A DNA stretch of 34,677 nucleotides from Streptomyces sp. MBT65 (GTDB taxonomy: Bacteria; Actinomycetota; Actinomycetes; Streptomycetales; Streptomycetaceae), in assembly GCF_016612545.1 (NCBI RefSeq), contig NZ_JAENRY010000062.1, positions 1 to 34,677 on the forward strand, given 5' to 3'. This document shows, piece after piece, positions 23,961 to 32,565 of this stretch (the first letter of the stretch is position 1; every line of letters starts with the position of its first letter). The notes beneath the pieces were generated by a model that did not search any database, was not told the DNA's origin, and saw only the letters and a list, made by a program, of their open reading frames with translations. The position numbers were made by a program, and so were the translations under genes.

Positions 23961-24539
23961 TTAGGGGGCGGTGGTCCCCAGTTCCCGCCCGAGCCTGAGG
24001 TTCCATCGCCCGGCCCGTCCGCTGAGGTCGGTCGCCGTCAGTGGGGGTACGTCGAGCCGCCAGAAGGCGGGCCCGGGTGCGTCGAGGATCGTGACCGCGA
24101 GGGCCCTGACGATCTCCTGCTCGACCACGGCGAGGGTTCTGCCCTCGAACTCCGCCGCCGTCTCCAGCCACCGCCCCGCCCGCTCGCACAACGCCCGCAC
24201 CGACTCCCCGCCATGGGGCGCCGCGTCCGGGTCCGTCAGCCAGGACATCGCCGCGTCCGGCTCGCGTGCCATCACCTCGTCGAGGGGCAGCCCCCGCCAG
24301 CGCCCCATGTCCAGCCCCGCCAACCGCGGCTCCACCACGGCCGCCAGACCCAGGGCGGCCGCCGTCTCCCGGCAGCGCGCGGTGGGCGAGACCAGCACCC
24401 GGCCGGCCGGCCGGAGCGAACCGGCGACGGACTCGGCCCGGGCCGCTCCGCTCGGGTCGAGCGGGCCGTCGTCGTCGAACCGGGTCTCCCGCAGGGACCG
24501 GTTCATCGCCGGCGAGATCAGGGTGATACGGCTGGTCAC
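23961..24539 (-). CDS. Histidine-phosphatase-fold protein lacking both catalytic histidines
   Basis: A protein of 192 residues with the overall plan of the histidine phosphatase (phosphoglycerate mutase-like/CobC) superfamily. The first strand ITLISPAMN (5-13) stands where the RHG motif should be. SPTARCRETAAAL (51-63) keeps the phosphate-pocket Arg segment, LDMGRWRG (76-83) and PHGGES (108-113) are recognisable, and AVVEQEIVRAL (137-147) stands where VSHG with the second His should be. Both catalytic His are therefore missing, so phosphatase activity is unlikely. I recall related Streptomyces proteins beside cobalt-uptake or cobalamin genes (unsearched). GTG 24539 is chosen with GGAG nine bases upstream. 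It lies downstream of metE but beyond a strong terminator, so it probably has its own promoter in 24540-24656. Confidence 0.7.
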   Translation of the reverse strand: MTSRITLISPAMNRSLRETRFDDDGPLDPSGAARAESVAGSLRPAGRVLVSPTARCRETAAALGLAAVVEPRLAGLDMGRWRGLPLDEVMAREPDAAMSWLTDPDAAPHGGESVRALCERAGRWLETAAEFEGRTLAVVEQEIVRALAVTILDAPGPAFWRLDVPPLTATDLSGRAGRWNLRLGRELGTTAP

Positions 24540-24656
24540 GTGGTCGCTCCAGTTCTCCGGGCTGTTCGGAACATCGTCTCGCGCGCACCACGACACACCG
24601 CACGGCGGCCGGGAGCACGCGATCCACGGCACGGCGGCGGGGAGTGGGCAATCCAC

Positions 24657-24697
24657 GGCGGGGCGGTCGGGAGGATGCTCCTCCCGACCGCCCCGCC
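24657..24697 (-). terminator. Strong terminator after metE, 18-bp perfect stem
   Basis: Bases 24657-24674 are the exact reverse complement of 24680-24697, around a five-base loop (ATGCT). It begins seven bases after the metE stop codon and should end the metE transcript before the downstream gene. Confidence 0.85.
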
Positions 24698-24703
24698 CCC
24701 GGA

Positions 24704-27022
24704 TCAGGAACCGGCCAGCTCCGTACGGACCGTACGGGCCGCCGCGACCAGGTTCTCCAGGGACGCTCGGGTCTCCGGCCAGCCCCGGGTCTTCAGACCG
24801 CAGTCCGGGTTGACCCACAGCCGCTCCGCCGGAATGGCCTCAAGTCCCTTGCGCAGCAAGGCAGCCGCCTCGGCCACGCTCGGTACGCGCGGCGAGTGGA
24901 TGTCGTAGACACCTGGTCCCGCCTCGCGCGGATAGCCGTGCCCGGCCAGCTCGCGGGCGACCTGCATGTGCGAGCGGGCCGCCTCCAGGCTGATGACGTC
25001 CGCGTCGAGATCGTCGATGGCCTGGACGATGTCCCCGAACTCGGCGTAGCACATGTGCGTGTGGATCTGCGTGTCCGGCCGCACCCCGGCGGTGGTCAGC
25101 CGGAACGCCTCCGTCGCCCAGGCGAGATACGCCGCCCGGTCCGCCGCCCGCAGCGGCAGCGTCTCCCGCAGTGCGGGCTCGTCGACCTGGACGACCGAAG
25201 TCCCGGCCGCCTCAAGGTCGTCGACCTCGTCACGCAAGGCCAGGGCGACCTGCCGGGCGGTGTCCCCGAGCGGCTGGTCGTCCCGGACGAAGGACCAGGC
25301 GAGCATGGTGACCGGCCCGGTGAGCATGCCCTTGACCGGACGCGAGGTGAGCGACTGGGCGTACGTCGTCCAGCGCACCGTCATCGGTTCCGGGCGCGAG
25401 ATGTCACCGGCCAGGATCGGCGGCCGGACGTAACGGGTGCCGTACGACTGGACCCAGCCGTGCTGGGTGGCCAGGTAGCCGGTGAGCTGCTCGGCGAAGT
25501 ACTGGACCATGTCGTTGCGTTCGGGCTCACCGTGCACCAGGACGTCCAGGCCGGTCTTCTCCTGGAACGCGATCACCTCCTGGATCTCGGCCCTGATCCG
25601 CTCCTCGTACCCGGCCGTGTCGATCCGCCGCGCCCTCAAGTCGGCCCGCGCGGTGCGCAGTTCGGCGGTCTGCGGGAACGAGCCGATGGTCGTCGTCGGC
25701 AGCGACGGCAGCCCGAGATGCCCGCGCTGCGCCACGGTCCGCTCGGCGTACGGCTGAGCGCGGCGGGCGTCGGCGTCCGTGACGGCGGCGGCCCGGGCCC
25801 GTACGGCAGGGTCGCGGGTCAGCGACGAACCGGCGCGGGAGGCCAAATCGGCGCGGTTCGCGGCGAGTTCGGCGGCGATCGTGTCGGTGCCCTGGGCCAG
25901 GCCCTTGGCGAGTGTGACGATCTCGCTCGTCTTCTGCCGCGCGAACGCCAGCCAGCGCAGGATCTGCGGTTCGATGTCCCGCTCGGCGGCGGCGTCGAGC
26001 GGGACGTGCAGCAGCGAGCAGGAGGCGGCCACGTCGACCCGGTCGGCCAGCCCGAGCAACGTCCCCAGTGCGGCAAGGGACTTGGTGAGGTCGTTGACCC
26101 AGACGTTACGGCCGTTGACGACCCCCGCGACCAGCCGCTTGCCGGGCAGCCCGCCCACCGAGGCCAGAGCGTCCAGGTTGGCGGCGGCGGACTCGGTGAA
26201 GTCGAGCGCGAGCCCCTCCACCGGCGCCTTCGCCAGCACCGGCAGCGCGTCGCCGAGCCGGTCGAAGTAGGAGGCGACCAGCAGCTTCGGCCGGTCGGTG
26301 GCACCCCCGAGATCGCGGTAGGCGCGGGCGGCGGCGTTCAGTTCGGCCGGTGTGCGGTCCTGGACCAGGGCGGGCTCGTCGAGCTGCGCCCACTCCGCGC
26401 CCGCCGCCCGAAGATCGGCGAGGACCTCGGCGTACACCGGCAGCAGCCGGTCCAGCAGGGTCAGCGGATCGAAGTCCGCGGGGACGCCGGGGGCGGGCTT
26501 GGCGAGCAGGAGGTAGGTCACCGGGCCGACCAGCACGGGGCGGGCCGTCAGACCCAGGGCGAGGGCCTCCCGCAACTCCGCAACCTGCTTGGTGGAGTCG
26601 GTGGTGAAGACGGTGTCCGGGCCCAACTCCGGCACCAGATAGTGGTAGTTGGTGTCGAACCACTTCGTCATCTCCAGCGGCGCCACGTCCTGGGTGCCGC
26701 GCGCCATCGCGAAGTACCCGTCCAGCGCGTCGAGTTCGACGGCGGCGCGGTGGCGAGCGGGGATCGCGCCGACCATGACGCTGGTGTCCAGGACGTGGTC
26801 GTAGTACGAGAAGTCGCCGGTCGGAACTTCGTGGATGCCGGCGGCGGTCAGTTGCCGCCAGTTCGCGCGGCGCAGTTCGGTGGCGGTGGCCCGGAGGACG
26901 TCGGCGTCGACGCGGCCCTTCCAGTAGCCCTCGATCGCCTTCTTCAGTTCACGGCCCCGGCCCTGGCGGGGGTAGCCGTACACGGTGGACCGTGCTGCCG
27001 CGGCTGCGGACTTCGCTGTCAC
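24704..27022 (-). CDS. metE: Cobalamin-independent methionine synthase
   Basis: A protein of 772 residues, full length for MetE (5-methyltetrahydropteroyltriglutamate-homocysteine S-methyltransferase), which methylates homocysteine without B12. Two barrel halves are present: the N-terminal half starts VYGYPRQGRGRELKKAIEGYW, and the C-terminal half starts near TTTIGSFPQTAELR. The zinc ligands are all visible at His656, Cys658, Glu680 and Cys741 (HTHMC, SLEA, NPDC). The start is GTG 27022 with AAGGAG seven bases upstream. About 130 bases further upstream ends a cobalamin riboswitch, so the gene should be shut off when B12 is plentiful and a MetH-type enzyme can work. Confidence 0.97.
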   Translation of the reverse strand: MTAKSAAAAARSTVYGYPRQGRGRELKKAIEGYWKGRVDADVLRATATELRRANWRQLTAAGIHEVPTGDFSYYDHVLDTSVMVGAIPARHRAAVELDALDGYFAMARGTQDVAPLEMTKWFDTNYHYLVPELGPDTVFTTDSTKQVAELREALALGLTARPVLVGPVTYLLLAKPAPGVPADFDPLTLLDRLLPVYAEVLADLRAAGAEWAQLDEPALVQDRTPAELNAAARAYRDLGGATDRPKLLVASYFDRLGDALPVLAKAPVEGLALDFTESAAANLDALASVGGLPGKRLVAGVVNGRNVWVNDLTKSLAALGTLLGLADRVDVAASCSLLHVPLDAAAERDIEPQILRWLAFARQKTSEIVTLAKGLAQGTDTIAAELAANRADLASRAGSSLTRDPAVRARAAAVTDADARRAQPYAERTVAQRGHLGLPSLPTTTIGSFPQTAELRTARADLRARRIDTAGYEERIRAEIQEVIAFQEKTGLDVLVHGEPERNDMVQYFAEQLTGYLATQHGWVQSYGTRYVRPPILAGDISRPEPMTVRWTTYAQSLTSRPVKGMLTGPVTMLAWSFVRDDQPLGDTARQVALALRDEVDDLEAAGTSVVQVDEPALRETLPLRAADRAAYLAWATEAFRLTTAGVRPDTQIHTHMCYAEFGDIVQAIDDLDADVISLEAARSHMQVARELAGHGYPREAGPGVYDIHSPRVPSVAEAAALLRKGLEAIPAERLWVNPDCGLKTRGWPETRASLENLVAAARTVRTELAGS

Positions 27023-27150
27023 GGAACTCTCCTTCGCGAGATGTCTCCCTGAGATCCCGGTACGGGACGAGAGCGCGAAGGAACGTCAGACCGGGGGGTG
27101 TTGTGCCCGCCGGTATGCACGCCGACCCGCCCACGAGGTCACCGGGATTC

Positions 27151-27173
27151 CGCGCGCGAATGCTTCGCGTGCG
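27151..27173 (-). promoter_or_regulatory. Hairpin just downstream of the riboswitch (possible expression platform)
   Basis: CGCGAA-GCA-TTCGCG on the minus strand (27169-27155) pairs perfectly. After one mismatch, three further pairs extend it to 27173 and 27151. It follows the B12 box directly and could be the switch element, although it is over 120 bases from the start codon. Confidence 0.45.
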
Positions 27174-27345
27174 GGCAGTCGGCAGGTCTTCGGACTCGCG
27201 GGCACGTCCCCCTTGTGAACCGGAGGACACCTACTGGCCGTCGCTTCCCAGGTCCTGTCGTGGGCCCAGTGCGTATGACGGCGGTCGTTCCTGCTTACCG
27301 CTGCGGGGCAGTCCCGGAGTCTCACCGGGTTCCCTCTTGCGACGC
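27174..27345 (-). ncRNA. Cobalamin (B12) riboswitch controlling metE
   Basis: On the minus strand the conserved blocks of the adenosylcobalamin riboswitch occur in order: GGGAACCCGGTGAGACTCCG, then CTGCCCCGCAGCGGTAAGC, CTGGGAAGCGACGGCCAGTA, and the B12 box AGTCCGAAGACCTGCC (about 27196-27181). Spacing and order agree with the family. This class binds adenosyl- or methylcobalamin and represses the downstream gene; metE is a known B12 riboswitch target in actinobacteria. Boundaries are approximate. Confidence 0.95.
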
Positions 27346-27383
27346 GTCCGTCTGGCTGACGGGGCGAACCAGCTGCGACAGCC

Positions 27384-27413
27384 AGCGTACGGGGTGGGGG
27401 TCCTGTGCGTCGA
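27384..27413 (-). promoter_or_regulatory. Candidate metE promoter
   Basis: On the minus strand TCGACG (27413-27408) and TACGCT (27389-27384) are separated by 18 bases and fit the vegetative consensus. Transcription would begin near 27377, about 30 bases before the riboswitch core. Confidence 0.45.
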
Positions 27414-27420
27414 TTTCCAT

Positions 27421-27488
27421 GTGCGGGTCGGTGGGGGCTGGAGCGCGCCCCGCGGCGGAGCCGCATATCGACACAGCCCCGCGCCCCT
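27421..27488. repeat. Streptomyces-type intergenic repeat at the end of meaB
   Basis: The minus strand runs AGGGGCGCGGGGCTGTGTCG, then ATATGCGGCTCCGCCGC, and ends CCAGCCCCCACCGACCCGCAC. GCGGC-TCC-GCCGC forms a small hairpin at its centre (27452-27464). I recall this as a frequent intergenic element of Streptomyces that often starts at a stop codon, as here (meaB TAG 27489-27487). Not searched. It may end the meaB transcript. Confidence 0.7.
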
Positions 27489-28479
27489 AGGTGGGTTGGG
27501 GGCCCCGGGATTCGAAGGCTCGGAGGATTTGCTCTGCCGCCAGGGTCGGTGTCAACTCGCCCTCCCGGACCTGGCGTTCGAGGTCCGGGGCCAGGGCGCG
27601 GACCGTCGGGTCGGCGTTCAGGCGGCCCAGGAGCTCATCGCGCACCATCGTCCACGTCCAGTCCACCTGCTGCTCGCTGCGCTTCGCGGCCAGGCGGCCC
27701 GTGGAGTCCAGGAGGGACCGGTGTTGTTCCAGGCGTTCCCAGACCGTGTCCAGGCCGGTGCCCTTGCGGGCGCTGCAACTCAGCACCGGCGGCGTCCAGG
27801 CCGCGTCGACGGGATGCATCAGCCGTAGCGCGCCCGCCAGTTCACGAGCCGCGCTCTTCGCGTCGCGCTCATGTGGACCGTCCGCCTTGTTGACGGCGAT
27901 GACGTCGGCCAGTTCCAGGACGCCCTTCTTGATGCCCTGCAACTGGTCGCCCGTGCGGGCCAGGGTCAACAACAGGAAGGAGTCGACCATGTTGGCGACG
28001 GCCGTCTCGGACTGGCCCACGCCGACCGTCTCGACGAGGACGACGTCGTAGCCCGCCGCCTCCATCACCACGATCGACTCGCGGGTCGCCTTCGCGACGC
28101 CGCCGAGTGTGCCGGCGGTGGGGGAGGGGCGGACGAAGGCCGCGGGGTCTACGGCCAGGCGTTCCATGCGGGTCTTGTCGCCGAGGATCGAGCCGCCGGT
28201 CCGCGTGGACGACGGGTCGACGGCGAGGACCGCGACCCGGAAGCCGAGCGAGGTCATCAGCGTGCCGAACGCGTCGATGAACGTCGACTTGCCCACGCCC
28301 GGCACACCGCTGATGCCGATGCGCCGGGCCCGGCCGCTGTGCGGGAGCAGCGCGGTCAGCAACTCCTGGGCCATGACCCGGTGTTGGGGCTTGGTCGACT
28401 CGACGAGCGTGATGGCCCGGGCCACCAGCGCCCGTTTCCCGTCGAGCACGCCCTTCACATAGGTGTCGAGCTCGATCAC
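27487..28479 (-). CDS. meaB: Methylmalonyl-CoA mutase-associated GTPase
   Basis: A protein of 330 residues of the MeaB/ArgK family of G3E GTPases. Visible motifs are Walker A GVPGVGKS (58-65), DPSSTRTGGSILGDKTRM (88-105, with the base Mg-Asp), ETVGVGQSE (150-158) and NKAD (197-200). MeaB binds the mutase, gates adenosylcobalamin delivery and protects the enzyme from inactivation. GTG 28479 overlaps the stop codon of mutB (GTGA), so translation is coupled; longer frames upstream are shadows of mutB. Last gene of the mutA-mutB-meaB operon, ended by a repeat with a hairpin. Confidence 0.95.
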   Translation of the reverse strand: MIELDTYVKGVLDGKRALVARAITLVESTKPQHRVMAQELLTALLPHSGRARRIGISGVPGVGKSTFIDAFGTLMTSLGFRVAVLAVDPSSTRTGGSILGDKTRMERLAVDPAAFVRPSPTAGTLGGVAKATRESIVVMEAAGYDVVLVETVGVGQSETAVANMVDSFLLLTLARTGDQLQGIKKGVLELADVIAVNKADGPHERDAKSAARELAGALRLMHPVDAAWTPPVLSCSARKGTGLDTVWERLEQHRSLLDSTGRLAAKRSEQQVDWTWTMVRDELLGRLNADPTVRALAPDLERQVREGELTPTLAAEQILRAFESRGPQPT

Positions 28480-30665
28480 AGGGCGTGCCCGAGGTCGGCG
28501 GCCAGCCGCTGCACCAGGTCGTGGGCCGCGTCCGGGATCACCGTCCCGGGCGGGAACACGGCCGCCGCGCCCATCTCCAGGAGCGTGGGCACGTCCTGCG
28601 GCGGGATCACCCCGCCGACCACGATCATGATGTCCTCGCGGCCCTCCTCGGCCAGGGACTCCTTCAACGCCGGTACGAGGGTGAGATGCCCCGCTGCCAG
28701 CGAGGACACCCCGACGATGTGCACGTCCGCCTCGACGGCCTGGCGGGCCACCTCGCCGGGGGTCTGGAAGAGGGGGCCGACGTCGACGTCGAAGCCGAGG
28801 TCGGCGAAGGCGGTGGCGATCACCTTCTGGCCGCGGTCGTGGCCGTCCTGGCCCATCTTGGCGACCAGGATGCGGGGGCGGCGGCCCTCGGACTCCTCGA
28901 ACTCGGCCACGAGGGTGCGGGTGCGTTCCACGGACGGGGACTCGCCGGCTTCGGTGCGGTACACACCGGAGATCGTACGGATCTGGCTCGCGTGCCGCCC
29001 GTACACCTTCTCCAGCGCGTCGGAGATCTCCCCGACCGTGGCCTTCGCGCGGGCCGCGTTCACCGCCAGCTCCAGGAGGTTGCCGGTGCCTTCGTCGGCC
29101 GCGCGGGTCAGGGCGTGCAGCGCGTCCTGGGTGGCCTGTTCGTCGCGCTCGGCGCGCAACCGCCGTAGTTTCTCGATCTGTTGGGTGCGGACGGAGGAGT
29201 TGTCGACCTTGAGGACGTCGATCTGCTCGTCGGTCTCCACCCGGTACTTGTTGACGCCGATGACCGGCTGGCGTCCGGAGTCGATGCGGGCCTGGGTGCG
29301 GGCCGCCGCCTCCTCGATGCGCAGTTTGGGGATGCCCGCGTCGATGGCCTTGGCCATGCCGCCCGCCGCCTCGACCTCCTCGATGTGCTGCCAGGCCCGG
29401 CGCGCCAGGTCGTAGGTGAGCTTCTCGACGTACGCGCTGCCGCCCCACGGGTCGATGACCCGGGTGGTGCCGGACTCCTGCTGGATCAGCAACTGGGTGT
29501 TGCGGGCGATGCGGGCCGAGAAGTCGGTGGGCAGAGCGAGGGCCTCGTCGAGGGCGTTGGTGTGCAGGGACTGCGTGTGGCCCTGAGTGGCCGCCATGGC
29601 CTCCACGGCCGTACGCGTCACATTGTTGAAGACGTCCTGCGCGGTCAGTGACCAGCCCGAGGTCTGTGAATGGGTGCGCAGGGAGAGGGACTTGGCGTTC
29701 TGCGGGTCGAACTGTTTCACCAGCTTGGCCCAGAGCAGGCGGGCCGCCCGCAGCTTCGCGATCTCCATGAAGAAGTTCATGCCGATCGCCCAGAAGAAGG
29801 ACAGCCGGGGCGCGAACGCGTCCACGTCCATCCCCGCCTCCCGCCCGGCCCGGATGTACTCGACCCCGTCCGCGAGGGTGTACGCCAGCTCCAAGTCGGC
29901 CGTCGCGCCCGCCTCTTGGATGTGGTAGCCGGAGATGGAGATCGAGTTGTAGCGGGGCATCCGCTGCGAGGTGAAGGCGAAGATGTCGGAGATGATCCGC
30001 ATCGACGGCTTCGGCGGATAGATGTAGGTGTTGCGGACCATGAACTCCTTGAGGATGTCGTTCTGGATGGTCCCGGCCAACTTCTCGGGCGGCACGCCCT
30101 GTTCCTCGGCGGCGACGATGTAGAGCGCGAGGACGGGCAGCACCGCGCCGTTCATCGTCATCGACACGGTCATCCTGTCCAGCGGGATGCCGTCGAAGAG
30201 TTGGCGCATGTCGTAGATCGAGTCGATCGCCACGCCCGCCATGCCGACGTCACCGGTCACGCGCGGGTGGTCGCTGTCGTAACCCCGGTGCGTGGGCAGG
30301 TCGAAGGCGACCGACAGACCCTTCTGACCGGCCGCCAGATTGCGCCGGTAGAAGGCGTTGGACTCCTCGGCTGTGGAGAAGCCCGCGTACTGACGGATCG
30401 TCCAGGGCTGGTTGACGTACATCGTCGGGTACGGGCCGCGCAGATACGGCGCGATGCCCGGGTAGGTGGCCAGGAAGTCCAGGCCCTCCAAGTCCTGCCC
30501 CGTGTACAGGGGTTTGACCGCGATGCCCTCCGGGGTCTCCCAGAGGAGGTCGTCGCCGCCCGCCGCCTTCTTGACGGTGTCGTGCCACTCGTCCGGGTCG
30601 GTCCGGGCGGCCGGGGTCCCCAGTTCGATCCCGGAGAAGTCGGGGATGCGCCCGCTCGCTGCCAT
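28476..30665 (-). CDS. mutB: Methylmalonyl-CoA mutase large (catalytic) subunit
   Basis: A protein of 729 residues. It interconverts succinyl-CoA and methylmalonyl-CoA with adenosylcobalamin; in Streptomyces this supplies extender units for polyketides and handles propionate carbon. The substrate barrel (about 40-560) includes YPTMYVNQPWTIRQYAGFST and the conserved SISGYHIQEAGA. The C-terminal B12-binding domain (about 595-729) has DGHDRG (607-612), with His609 as cobalt ligand, and GGVIP further on. ATG 30665 overlaps the mutA stop by one base (TGATG) and has GGGAG upstream. The longer frame upstream is a shadow of mutA. Confidence 0.97.
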   Translation of the reverse strand: MAASGRIPDFSGIELGTPAARTDPDEWHDTVKKAAGGDDLLWETPEGIAVKPLYTGQDLEGLDFLATYPGIAPYLRGPYPTMYVNQPWTIRQYAGFSTAEESNAFYRRNLAAGQKGLSVAFDLPTHRGYDSDHPRVTGDVGMAGVAIDSIYDMRQLFDGIPLDRMTVSMTMNGAVLPVLALYIVAAEEQGVPPEKLAGTIQNDILKEFMVRNTYIYPPKPSMRIISDIFAFTSQRMPRYNSISISGYHIQEAGATADLELAYTLADGVEYIRAGREAGMDVDAFAPRLSFFWAIGMNFFMEIAKLRAARLLWAKLVKQFDPQNAKSLSLRTHSQTSGWSLTAQDVFNNVTRTAVEAMAATQGHTQSLHTNALDEALALPTDFSARIARNTQLLIQQESGTTRVIDPWGGSAYVEKLTYDLARRAWQHIEEVEAAGGMAKAIDAGIPKLRIEEAAARTQARIDSGRQPVIGVNKYRVETDEQIDVLKVDNSSVRTQQIEKLRRLRAERDEQATQDALHALTRAADEGTGNLLELAVNAARAKATVGEISDALEKVYGRHASQIRTISGVYRTEAGESPSVERTRTLVAEFEESEGRRPRILVAKMGQDGHDRGQKVIATAFADLGFDVDVGPLFQTPGEVARQAVEADVHIVGVSSLAAGHLTLVPALKESLAEEGREDIMIVVGGVIPPQDVPTLLEMGAAAVFPPGTVIPDAAHDLVQRLAADLGHAL

Positions 30666-32470
30666 CAGGACACTCCCATGCGGTCGAGGGTGGCGGACAG
30701 TACGGCTACGGCGTCGCAGCCCGCGAAGACGTACGCGTCGACACCGGAGTACTGCCCGGGGCGGCCCGCGAGGAACACGTGCCCGGCACCGGCCGACCTC
30801 AACTCCCCGGCGACCGACGCCGCTTGCTCCTCGTAGAGTGCGTCGCTGGAGCAGAGGCAGGCCTCGGTGGCCCCGCTGTCCGCGAAGGTGCCCTCGGTGA
30901 CGGGCTCGATGCCGCCCGCCTGGAACAGGTTCGAGGCGAAGGTGAGGCGTGCGGTGTGCGCGGCGGCGGGGCCGAGCGCCGCCAGGAAGATGCGCGGCCG
31001 GGAGCCGGTCGCCGCGAGGTGGGCGTCCGAGCGGGCGCGCAGTGCCTCGTAGGCCTCGTCGCGGCGCACGCGCGGCAGTCCACCTGAGGGTTCCGAGGGG
31101 GCGGGCGAGCGCTCCGGGAGGCGTTCGGCGAGGTTCGGGAACTCGCTGACGCCGGTGATGGGTTCGCGGCGCTTGGCGAGCTTCGCGCTGCGGGCCGCCC
31201 AGGTGGTGGCGAGGTCCTCGCGGAGGCTGCCGGAGGCCAATACGGCCGCCTGGCCGCCCTGTTGCTCGATGTGCTGGAAGAACTCCCAGCCCGCGTGGGC
31301 GAGTTCGTCCGTGAGGCGCTCCACGTACCAGGAGCCGCCCGCCGGGTCGATCACCCGGGACAGATGCGACTCCTCGACCAGGATCGTCGAGGTGTTGCGG
31401 GCGATCCGGCGCGCGAACGCGTCCGGCAGGCCCAGCGCGTGATCGAAGGGCAGCACGGTGACGGACTCGGCGCCGCCCACCCCGGCGGCCAGCGTCGCGA
31501 CCGTCGTGCGCAGCATGTTCACCCACGGGTCACGGCGGGACATCATCACCGGCGAGGTCACCACGTGCTGCACCTGCCCGCCCGGCGCCCCGCACACCTC
31601 GGCCACTCGCGCCCAGAGCCTGCGCGCCGCGCGCAACTTGGCGATCGTCAGGAACTGGTCGGCGGTCGCCGCGTACCTGAACTCCAGCTGTCCTACGGCC
31701 TGTTCGACGCTCAGCCCGGCTTCCGTCAGCTCGCGCAGATATGCGACACCGGTCGCCAGCGAGGCGCCCAGCTCCTGCCCCGCCGAGCCGCCCGCCTCGT
31801 GGTACGGCAGCGCGTCCACGGTCAGCGCGCGCAGCCCCGGGTACTCCTCGGCGCAGCGCCGGGCGAGCGCGGCGACCGGCGCGAAGTCGAAGGCCTCGTC
31901 CCCGGTGCGGGCCGCGAAGCCCAGCGGGTCGGCGCCCAGGTTGCCCCGGGCGGCCTCGGGCGCGATGCCCCGCTCCTCGTACAGCCGTAGCAACTCGGCT
32001 GCTGCGGAGGCGACTTCGGGCCCCGCGTCGAGGACGACGGGTGCCAGGTCGAGGAAGACGCCGTCGAGGGTGCTGCCGAGCGACGCGACCGGGATGCCGT
32101 GCTCGCCGACGGCCAGCCACAGCGAGGTGACGCCGTTCTCCAGGTCGCCTAGGACCGCGGAGTTGTCGGCCGTCGTGTGCCGCTGGCGTACGTCCCAGCC
32201 GCCGAGGGTGTTGCCCTCGGCGCGGCCGCCCCGGACGAAGGGGGCGAAACCGGGGAGGCCGGGCGCGGGCGCGGAGTCGTCGGCGGTGTACAGGGGACGG
32301 GCGCGCAGCCCGTCCTCCAACGAGGTGGACAGGGCGTCTTCCGCTGCCGTACCCGAGACTTCCTTGCCCGACTTGCGCAGTACGCCCTCCACCAGGCGTT
32401 GCCACTGCTCATGGGTCGCGTCAGGGAACTCGGCGGCCAGCGAGAGCCCGTCGTCAGGCAGGACCGTCAT
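30665..32470 (-). CDS. mutA: Methylmalonyl-CoA mutase small subunit
   Basis: A protein of 601 residues, homologous to the large subunit along the barrel (for example DNSAVLGDLENGVTSLWLAVG and ARNTSTILVEESHLSRVIDPAGGSWYVE, given here only as landmarks). In its C-terminal flavodoxin-like domain, the B12-ligand DxHxxG motif is absent: the matching place reads ALGPAAAHTAR. This is normal for the small subunit, which forms the heterodimer but does not catalyse. ATG 32470 begins the family's usual N-terminus. No ribosome site is seen, and TAGCAT ends six bases upstream, so the transcript may be leaderless. It follows lysA after a 95-base gap with no clear terminator. Confidence 0.95.
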   Translation of the reverse strand: MTVLPDDGLSLAAEFPDATHEQWQRLVEGVLRKSGKEVSGTAAEDALSTSLEDGLRARPLYTADDSAPAPGLPGFAPFVRGGRAEGNTLGGWDVRQRHTTADNSAVLGDLENGVTSLWLAVGEHGIPVASLGSTLDGVFLDLAPVVLDAGPEVASAAAELLRLYEERGIAPEAARGNLGADPLGFAARTGDEAFDFAPVAALARRCAEEYPGLRALTVDALPYHEAGGSAGQELGASLATGVAYLRELTEAGLSVEQAVGQLEFRYAATADQFLTIAKLRAARRLWARVAEVCGAPGGQVQHVVTSPVMMSRRDPWVNMLRTTVATLAAGVGGAESVTVLPFDHALGLPDAFARRIARNTSTILVEESHLSRVIDPAGGSWYVERLTDELAHAGWEFFQHIEQQGGQAAVLASGSLREDLATTWAARSAKLAKRREPITGVSEFPNLAERLPERSPAPSEPSGGLPRVRRDEAYEALRARSDAHLAATGSRPRIFLAALGPAAAHTARLTFASNLFQAGGIEPVTEGTFADSGATEACLCSSDALYEEQAASVAGELRSAGAGHVFLAGRPGQYSGVDAYVFAGCDAVAVLSATLDRMGVS

Positions 32471-32565
32471 GCTCGGATGCTAGGGCAAAAGCGCAGGTGA
32501 GCAGCAGAGGACGCGGCTGTGACCTTGACCTCCCTTCGCGGTCTAGACCACTCCGCGGCGCGGAT

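Larger units (their letters stand above)
27023..27486 (-). other. metE leader region
   Basis: These 464 bases hold, in metE direction, a copy of a multicopy repeat, a promoter-like pair (27413-27384), the cobalamin riboswitch, a hairpin (27173-27151) and about 125 bases of leader ending at the metE ribosome site. No gene is seen. Confidence 0.7.

Noticed and set aside
23961..24703. Pseudo-phosphatase gene as part of a metE operon
   Set aside because: An 18-bp perfect hairpin terminator stands directly after metE, and the gene has its own ribosome site about 120 bases further on.
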